Below are positions 58,875 to 64,000 of a DNA stretch of 64,000 bases, in pieces. Origin of the DNA: Ruegeria_C sp041537925 (GTDB lineage Bacteria > Pseudomonadota > Alphaproteobacteria > Rhodobacterales > Rhodobacteraceae); contig NZ_JBGOSH010000003.1 in NCBI RefSeq assembly GCF_041537925.1, forward strand, positions 434,001-498,000, written 5' to 3'. The first letter of the stretch is position 1. Each line of letters begins with the position of its first letter. The notes below the pieces were generated by a model, which saw only the letters and a program-made list of their open reading frames with translations, did no database searches and was not told the origin of the DNA. Position numbers and translations under genes: made by a program.

Positions 58875-60203
58875 TTATTCGTTGCCGAAGGCCGACAACC
58901 CTTTGAGGATGTCGATGGCGTAGGCCATCTGATAGTCCTGTTCGCGCAATTCGGCGGTCGCCTCGGCCTTGGCGCGATCCTCTTCGATCTGGCGGATTTC
59001 GTCTTCGGTCAGGCTGTCATTGTTCAGGCTACCGCGCAGATCGGCCTCAGAGCGCGAGGGACGGTCGTTTTCTTCCTCTTCCTCGGCAGGCGCACGGCGT
59101 GGCTGTTCCACGATGATGTCGGGCGACACGCCCAGCGCCTGGATCGAGCGCCCGGAGGGCGTGTAATAGCGCGCCGTGGTCAGGCGCATCGCGCCGTCAC
59201 CACGCAGCGGCATCACGGTCTGTACCGAGCCTTTGCCAAAACTCTTTGTCCCGACAACGATTGCCCGGCGATGATCCTGAAGCGCGCCCGCGACGATTTC
59301 AGAGGCCGAGGCCGAGCCGCCATTGATCAGCACCACGATCGGCTTGCCATCTGCCAGATCCCCGTCACCTGCGTTGAACCTCTCGCCATCTTCGGGGTTG
59401 CGGCCCCGGGTCGAGACGATCTCGCCTTCCTCAAGAAAGGCATCGGACACCTTGATCGCCTGCGTCAGCAGACCGCCGGGGTTGTTGCGCAGGTCCAGCA
59501 CGACACCGTTGATCTTGTCCATGCCTCCCGCTTCCTCGACCTGCTCCATCAGGCCCTCTTCGAGATTGGCAAAGGTCTGGTCGTTGAAGGTTGTGACCCG
59601 CAGCACGACGCTGGTGCCTTCGGTGCGTGCCCGTACGGCGGTCAGCTTGATCGTGTCGCGGATGATCGAAACATCAAACGGCTCCTGCTCGCCTTCGCGC
59701 ACCACTGTGATGACGATTTCAGAACCAACCGGCCCGCGCATCAGGTCCACCGCCTTGTCCAGCGTCAGGCCCAGCAAGCTTTCGCCATCCACATGGGTGA
59801 TGAAATCCCCGGCCTCGACACCGGCTTCGTCGGCGGGTGTGCCATCCATCGGCGAGACCACCTTTACGAAACCCTCTTCCTGCGTGACCTCGATGCCCAA
59901 ACCGCCGAACTCGCCCCGGGTCTGCACCCGCATCTGTTCGGCATCATTGGGCGAGAGGTAGCTGGAATGCGGGTCAAGCGAGGTGAGCATGCCGTCGATG
60001 GCCGCCTCGATCAATTCACCGGCCTCGACCTCTTCGACATATTGAATTCGAATACGTTCGAAAATGTCGCCGAACAGATCAAGCTGTTCATAGACGCTGG
60101 CATTTTTCTTGGCCTCCTGCGCGACCAGAGGGCCCGCCACCTGTGAGGTGGCGATGATCCCCGCCAATGAGCCGCTCAGGGCCGCAATCACGAATTTCTT
60201 CAT
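58875..60203 (-). CDS. ctpA: S41 family C-terminal processing peptidase
   Basis: A 442-residue periplasmic protease with a signal segment (residues 1-28), a PDZ domain about 95-180 and a catalytic domain with INGGSASASE and GTKSFGKG, which hold the Ser-Lys dyad. CtpA cleaves C-termini of envelope proteins, including murein hydrolases and their helpers in several bacteria. A Glu-rich tail follows at about 365-385. It is 6 bases after the EnvC-like gene and in the same operon. Confidence 0.94.
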   Translation of the reverse strand: MKKFVIAALSGSLAGIIATSQVAGPLVAQEAKKNASVYEQLDLFGDIFERIRIQYVEEVEAGELIEAAIDGMLTSLDPHSSYLSPNDAEQMRVQTRGEFGGLGIEVTQEEGFVKVVSPMDGTPADEAGVEAGDFITHVDGESLLGLTLDKAVDLMRGPVGSEIVITVVREGEQEPFDVSIIRDTIKLTAVRARTEGTSVVLRVTTFNDQTFANLEEGLMEQVEEAGGMDKINGVVLDLRNNPGGLLTQAIKVSDAFLEEGEIVSTRGRNPEDGERFNAGDGDLADGKPIVVLINGGSASASEIVAGALQDHRRAIVVGTKSFGKGSVQTVMPLRGDGAMRLTTARYYTPSGRSIQALGVSPDIIVEQPRRAPAEEEEENDRPSRSEADLRGSLNNDSLTEDEIRQIEEDRAKAEATAELREQDYQMAYAIDILKGLSAFGNE

Positions 60204-60209
60204 GCTGGT

Positions 60210-61343
60210 TTATCCATCCTTCTCGGTTTGGAACCACGTCTCCGGGTCCACCGGGCTGCCGCCCTCTCTGACTTCTATATAGAGCGTTTCCGACCTGTCA
60301 GTTCCAGTGCCATCACCGCTTAGTGACAAAATCGTGCCGGTTTCGGGGGCGGCACCTCCCATCAGACCCACGGGCGTCCCCCTTGGAATGACCTGCCCGG
60401 ACTCGCCATAGACCTCGTTCAGCCCCGACAGCACAAAGAGCAGATCGGGCTGGGGCTCCAGAATGACCACATTGCCCAGGTCCAACAGCGGTCCACGATA
60501 GCGGATCGTCGCCGCCGTAGGGGTCGTGACCAACGCCCGGGGGCGGGTGGCTACAAGCATGCCGTTCCGCTTGACCCCCGCCGCATCCGCCTCCCCAGCC
60601 CTGTGTAGCAGCACACCCGCCACCGGAAGTTCAATCCCGCCTTTGCGTTCCGAGATATCGGCATTGGTCGCGGCGATGTCCGCGCCTGCGATCTCGGACA
60701 ACCCGCCTGCGAAGGCATCCAGCGTCTCGGTCGACGAGATCAGGATCGCGGTGCGCACCGGGTCTTCGGTAAAGCGTTTCGGCAGGTCGGTGCGATCAGC
60801 AACCGCCTTGCTCAGTTCCGACCGCGCGGTTTGCACGCCAGTCAGGCCCTCCTGCAGGGTGGCGAGTGCGTTCTGCTGGATGCTGCGCAGATCGCTGACC
60901 TCTGCCAGATCTTGCGACAGGGTCTGCGCGCGCTGATTGAGCCCCGGCGTCACCTCGGCCAGCATCATGCCCGACCGCGCCACGCCCAGAGGGCCGGACG
61001 GGTGCAGCAGCAGCACCGGCGGCGGCGCACTTTCCATCGTCTGCAGCACGCCGATCAATTCCGAAATCTCGTCCTCGCGGGCCTGCAGCCGGGCGGTCAG
61101 CTCGGCCTCCCGGATCGCTGCCCGGCGCAGCCCGTCGCGCATCGCCTCCAGCCCGGCCTCATAGGCCTGCACCGTCGCTGTCAGCGCCCTGACCCGATTG
61201 CGGGCGCCGTCTGCCTCGTCAAGAGCCATCGACGCATCTTGCAACATCTGAGACGCCAACCGCGCCGCTTCGGACGGGTTGCTTTCGGCGCTGGCCGCTG
61301 TGGCCCAGAGAAAGACCCCGAATATGGGTCCGGCCCACCTCAT
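60210..61343 (-). CDS. EnvC-like murein hydrolase activator, degenerate LytM domain
   Basis: A 377-residue secreted protein. After a signal peptide (about 1-19) comes a long coiled-coil region, roughly 25-200, then a LytM/M23-type fold. The H-x(3)-D and H-x-H zinc ligands of active M23 peptidases are not visible (positions around TRPRALVTTPTAATIRY and LLFVLSGL). Such domains activate amidases instead of cutting. The ATG overlaps the gpmI stop. The ctpA product may process it. Confidence 0.85.
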   Translation of the reverse strand: MRWAGPIFGVFLWATAASAESNPSEAARLASQMLQDASMALDEADGARNRVRALTATVQAYEAGLEAMRDGLRRAAIREAELTARLQAREDEISELIGVLQTMESAPPPVLLLHPSGPLGVARSGMMLAEVTPGLNQRAQTLSQDLAEVSDLRSIQQNALATLQEGLTGVQTARSELSKAVADRTDLPKRFTEDPVRTAILISSTETLDAFAGGLSEIAGADIAATNADISERKGGIELPVAGVLLHRAGEADAAGVKRNGMLVATRPRALVTTPTAATIRYRGPLLDLGNVVILEPQPDLLFVLSGLNEVYGESGQVIPRGTPVGLMGGAAPETGTILSLSGDGTGTDRSETLYIEVREGGSPVDPETWFQTEKDG

Positions 61344-62857
61344 GCCAGCAGGCTCTCGCCGGTCATTTCTTCGGGCTGCTCCAATCCCATCAGCGCCAGC
61401 AGCGTCGGCGCCAGATCGCTGAGCCGCCCGTCACGCAGCCGCGCACCCTTGGGCCCGCCAACCAGAGCGACCGGCACCGGGTTCAGCGTATGTGCGGTAT
61501 GGGGCCCGCCGGTTGCGGGGTCGACCATCCTCTCGCAATTGCCATGGTCAGCGGTCACGATCATCGCACCCCCCGCCTTGGCCAATGCCGCAGCAACCCG
61601 CGCCAGTCCCTGATCCACCGCCTCGCAGGCCTTGATCGCGGCATCCAGATCGCCAGTATGACCGACCATATCGGGGTTGGCATAGTTGGTGACGATCAGG
61701 TCATAGCCCGCCTCGATCGCCTCGACGAACTTGTCGGTGACCTCGCCCGCCGACATTTCGGGTTGCAGGTCATAGGTGGCGACCTTGGGCGATTTCGGCA
61801 TGAAACGGTCTTCGCCAACCTCCGGCACCTCCTTGCCGCCGTTGAGGAAGAAAGTCACATGCGGGTATTTCTCGGTCTCGGCCAACCGGAACTGGCGCAG
61901 GCCCTGTTTGGCAACCCAGGCCCCCAGAGTGTTGACGATCCGGGTCTTGGGATAGGCGGTTGTCATGTAGCCGTTATGGCCATCGGAATATTCCACCATG
62001 CCCAACAGCGCCGCGAGCTTCGGGCGAGGGCCAGTATCAAACTCAGAAAATTCCGGCTCGCCGATGGCCCGCAAAATCTCGCGGGCGCGGTCGGCGCGGA
62101 AGTTCAGGCAGAAGACCCCGTCGCCGTCGCTCAGGCCTGCATAATCGCCAATGACTGTGGGAAGGATGAACTCGTCGGTCTCGCCCGCCGTGTAAGCCGC
62201 AGCGACCGCATCCGTGGCGCTGGAAGCCTTGCGCCCCTCGCCGCGGATCATGGCGGCATAGGCCTGTCCGACCCGTTCCCACCGGTTGTCGCGATCCATC
62301 GCATAGTAGCGTCCGCAGACAGTGACAACGCGCGCGTTGGGTGGCAGCTGCGCCTGCAAGTCTGCCACAAACCCGTCGGCGGATTTCGGGGCCACGTCGC
62401 GCCCGTCGGTGATGGCATGCAGGGCGACTGGAACCCCCGCATCGGTGATGGCCTTCACCGCAGCGAAGATATGGGTGATATGGCCGTGCACACCCCCGGC
62501 CGAGACCAGCCCCATCAGATGGGCGGTCCCACCGGCGGCCCTCATGTGCTCGATGAAGTCCAGAAGCGCGGCATTCTCGAAAAATGAGCCATCCTCGATG
62601 GCCAGGTCGATCTGACCCAGATCCATCGCCACCACACGGCCCGCACCGATATTGGTATGGCCGACCTCGGAATTGCCCATCTGGCCGCTCGGCAGCCCGA
62701 CATCGGGACCATGGGTGATCAGCTGGGCATGCGGGTCTTGCGCCATGATCGCATCGAATGTGGGGGTTCTGGCCAGATAAGGGGCGTTGGCGGCGGTGTC
62801 ATGGGACAGGCCCCAGCCATCGAGAATACACAAAACAACGGGCTTGGGCGCGGACAT
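61340..62857 (-). CDS. gpmI: 2,3-bisphosphoglycerate-independent phosphoglycerate mutase
   Basis: A 505-residue glycolytic enzyme that interconverts 3- and 2-phosphoglycerate using two Mn2+. Asp in LDGWG, the phospho-carrier Ser63 in GNSEVGH and the TADHGNCE block are intact. The ATG at 62857 gives the family N-terminus; GGAG lies 11 bases upstream. It is first in the operon with the EnvC-like and ctpA genes, an arrangement common in alphaproteobacteria. Confidence 0.96.
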   Translation of the reverse strand: MSAPKPVVLCILDGWGLSHDTAANAPYLARTPTFDAIMAQDPHAQLITHGPDVGLPSGQMGNSEVGHTNIGAGRVVAMDLGQIDLAIEDGSFFENAALLDFIEHMRAAGGTAHLMGLVSAGGVHGHITHIFAAVKAITDAGVPVALHAITDGRDVAPKSADGFVADLQAQLPPNARVVTVCGRYYAMDRDNRWERVGQAYAAMIRGEGRKASSATDAVAAAYTAGETDEFILPTVIGDYAGLSDGDGVFCLNFRADRAREILRAIGEPEFSEFDTGPRPKLAALLGMVEYSDGHNGYMTTAYPKTRIVNTLGAWVAKQGLRQFRLAETEKYPHVTFFLNGGKEVPEVGEDRFMPKSPKVATYDLQPEMSAGEVTDKFVEAIEAGYDLIVTNYANPDMVGHTGDLDAAIKACEAVDQGLARVAAALAKAGGAMIVTADHGNCERMVDPATGGPHTAHTLNPVPVALVGGPKGARLRDGRLSDLAPTLLALMGLEQPEEMTGESLLA

Positions 62858-62962
62858 GATCTGAAACTCCGGAAGCTGCTCTTGCTGCCTTCTATCCTCA
62901 GGCGTCCCCATGGTGAACCGCCTTTGTCGCGTCCGCGCACGTGATGGTCAAATTAAATTGCC

Positions 62963-63373
62963 TTAATGCAGCCCTGCCCGCCCGGTTCCCGGCAGCAGCG
63001 GCACGCGCCGTGCCAACGGTGAGGACAGGGCGTCGGATGAAAAGTAACCGTCCAGCAAGCCCTTGCTCAGCAGGTCCGGGTTTTGGGTCAGAAACGCCTC
63101 GACGCTGTCATAAGACGCCTGCGCCATCCGCTCGGCGATCAGGCTGAGAAAGGCGAATGTGACGGTTGCGTTGAATTTCTCGGGCACACCCGCCGCCTCG
63201 GTCAGAGTGCGCAAGCCACCGGCATAGATCGCCATCGCCTCGAACACCTCGTGGCGTGACAAAATCTCATAGGCCACGCCCAGATGGGCGCGGTGGGTGA
63301 ACCCATCGGGCTTCAACGTCCCGGTGGCCATTTCGTGCGCCATAACTGCGTAATCGTATCTTTCCTGCGTCAT
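62963..63373 (-). CDS. Conserved hypothetical protein paired with a ribbon-helix-helix gene
   Basis: A 136-residue, mainly helical protein. The N-terminal HEMATGTLKPDGFTHRAHLGVA and the FLSLIAERMA block look conserved, but I recognise no catalytic family. No membrane segment is seen. The ATG overlaps the ribbon-helix-helix gene stop (ATGA), so both are made together, as in many two-gene regulatory or toxin-antitoxin modules. Toxicity is not shown. Confidence 0.75.
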   Translation of the reverse strand: MTQERYDYAVMAHEMATGTLKPDGFTHRAHLGVAYEILSRHEVFEAMAIYAGGLRTLTEAAGVPEKFNATVTFAFLSLIAERMAQASYDSVEAFLTQNPDLLSKGLLDGYFSSDALSSPLARRVPLLPGTGRAGLH

Positions 63374-63618
63374 GCCGGATCCTCCGTCAGTCGGTGACTG
63401 TCCTCGGCGGTCAGGTCCAGATCGTAGACCGCCTTGAGTGCTGTAATCTTCTTCAAAGTCGCCTCCGAGAACGGCGCCTTACCTTCGAAGGCATGCAGGA
63501 CCATGCCCTCGATCAGTTCGGCCACTGACATATCGAGATACTCGGCCAGCCCCTTCATCGTCTTCAGCAGCCTCGATTCAAGGCGCAGCCCGGTCTGCAC
63601 CCGCGTAATGTTTTTCAT
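63370..63618 (-). CDS. CopG/ribbon-helix-helix-like small protein
   Basis: An 82-residue protein. The N-terminal strand (residues 3-12, ITRVQTGLRL) and two helices (ESRLLKTMKGLAEYL, SVAELIEGMVLHAFEG) give a ribbon-helix-helix layout. The C-terminal tail is acidic and polar. GAGGAGCG lies before the ATG at 63618. The perfect palindrome 24 bases upstream suits binding by its dimer. Confidence 0.72.
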   Translation of the reverse strand: MKNITRVQTGLRLESRLLKTMKGLAEYLDMSVAELIEGMVLHAFEGKAPFSEATLKKITALKAVYDLDLTAEDSHRLTEDPA

Positions 63619-63641
63619 GTTCGCTCCTCAGCGCTACAAGA

Positions 63642-63661
63642 TTATCTTGGTACCAAGATAA
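63642..63661. promoter_or_regulatory. Perfect 20-bp palindrome, candidate operator
   Basis: TTATCTTGGTACCAAGATAA is a perfect inverted repeat with no spacer. It lies 24 bases before the ribbon-helix-helix ATG and 86 bases before the DUF1203 ATG on the other strand, so it can affect both promoters. A dimeric repressor is expected to bind. Confidence 0.7.
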
Positions 63662-63747
63662 CAAAGTGAGTGCAACCTTCATTGCGCAGGAATCGGATCG
63701 CCCCGGCCCGCACGGATCAGTCAGACTGTCGGAAGAAGGAGATCACC

Positions 63748-64000
63748 ATGCCCAGAATTACCGCCCTGCCCACCGATCAGGTCCGCGCTTACCAGTCGGG
63801 CGCGCCCGACGCCTATGGCACTCCGCCCGAGCGCGCCACTTCGACCGGAACCGGCAATCCCTGCCGTCACTGCCTGCGCAATATTCCCGCAGGTGCCGAA
63901 ATGCTGATCCTGGCGCATCGGCCATTTGACGAGGTTCAGCCCTATGCCGAAACCGGGCCGATTTTCCTATGCGCCACACAATGCGAACGGCATCAGGATA
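63748..64000 (+). CDS. DUF1203 domain-containing protein, N-terminal part
   Basis: The window ends inside this gene; 84 codons are visible. The start ATG at 63748 has AGAAGGAG 6 bases upstream. The sequence MPRITALPTDQVRAYQSG and later CRHCLRNIPAGAEM with AHRPF match DUF1203 proteins, whose function is unknown. Cys residues occur as CRHC and CATQC, which could bind a metal. It is divergent from the ribbon-helix-helix gene. Confidence 0.8.
   Translation, partial: MPRITALPTDQVRAYQSGAPDAYGTPPERATSTGTGNPCRHCLRNIPAGAEMLILAHRPFDEVQPYAETGPIFLCATQCERHQD

Noticed and set aside
58833..60146. A 437-codon open frame on the plus strand
   Set aside because: It is antisense to ctpA, whose signal peptide, PDZ domain and Ser-Lys motifs are clear. 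The plus-strand product is rich in His, Arg and Gln with no known domain, as expected of a shadow frame in GC-rich DNA.
1..64000. tRNA, rRNA, CRISPR, insertion sequence or prophage signals
   Set aside because: No cloverleaf-like sequence, repeat-spacer array, transposase or phage gene was recognised by reading. A covariance-model search would be needed to exclude small RNAs.

Overview
The window is a high-GC, gene-dense chromosomal segment that looks like a Rhodobacterales alphaproteobacterium of the Roseobacter group. The support is the gene families present: DUF2794, MbfA behind an Irr-type iron control element, a glycerol ABC importer of the GlpSTPQV type, a TRAP uptake operon, glutathione-dependent formaldehyde oxidation genes, and ClpS. 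No rRNA, tRNA, insertion sequence, prophage or CRISPR array is visible. Most of it is ordinary core chromosome arranged in short operons with many 4-base ATGA stop/start overlaps. The species cannot be named from the sequence alone.

Layout. 1-5.0 kb (minus): the 5' end of pgsA, uvrC behind an AT-rich gap, then a run of an S49 protease, a tiny zinc-ribbon membrane protein, a Ca2+/Na+ antiporter and a FolM-like reductase. 5.1-9.1 kb: an ABC-2 exporter, and a DMT exporter with a CoA-transferase. 9.1-15 kb: tetrapyrrole genes hemE, hemC and hemF with a desaturase, an SDR that has lost its catalytic lysine, and an RsmC-like methyltransferase. 15-17.9 kb: clpS, a HAD hydrolase and a D,D-carboxypeptidase, closed by a bidirectional terminator. 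17.9-26 kb (minus): a nine-gene catabolic operon, dadA-like/dctP/dctQ/cupin/dctM/BASS-like/pxpB/pxpC/pxpA, with a divergent MarR-type regulator and three phased 11-bp repeats between them. 26.6-32.6 kb: a muconate-cycloisomerase-like enolase with a LysR regulator, carbonic anhydrase, a leucyl aminopeptidase/NlpC-P60 pair and DUF2794. 32.7-40.3 kb: a BlaI/M56 pair and the glycerol ABC operon. 40.6-45.7 kb: two large paralogous two-domain glycosyltransferases flanking a TylF-like methyltransferase. 45.9-56.9 kb: formaldehyde oxidation genes (adhC-like, fghA) separated by a NYN-domain gene, a TetR gene, mbfA and an AEC transporter, then a chain of small metabolic genes and zapE. 57-64 kb: a TPR protein, ctpA/envC-like/gpmI, a ribbon-helix-helix gene pair with a 20-bp perfect palindrome, and a truncated DUF1203 gene.

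How the genes may work together. The 17.9-26 kb operon reads as uptake and breakdown of an amino-acid-like compound: periplasmic capture (DctP), membrane transport (DctQM and perhaps the BASS-like protein), oxidation (DadA-like) and 5-oxoproline opening (PxpABC). The glycerol importer has two ATPases with complementary defects, so it probably has one working and one degenerate ATP site. The mbfA promoter carries a perfect iron-control palindrome. The adhC-like and FghA products together would oxidise formaldehyde to formate through glutathione adducts.

The strongest leads are the asymmetric GlpS/GlpT ATPases, the Dad/TRAP/cupin/Pxp operon with its operator, the paired two-domain glycosyltransferases, the ribbon-helix-helix pair with its palindrome, and the 56-residue zinc-ribbon protein.
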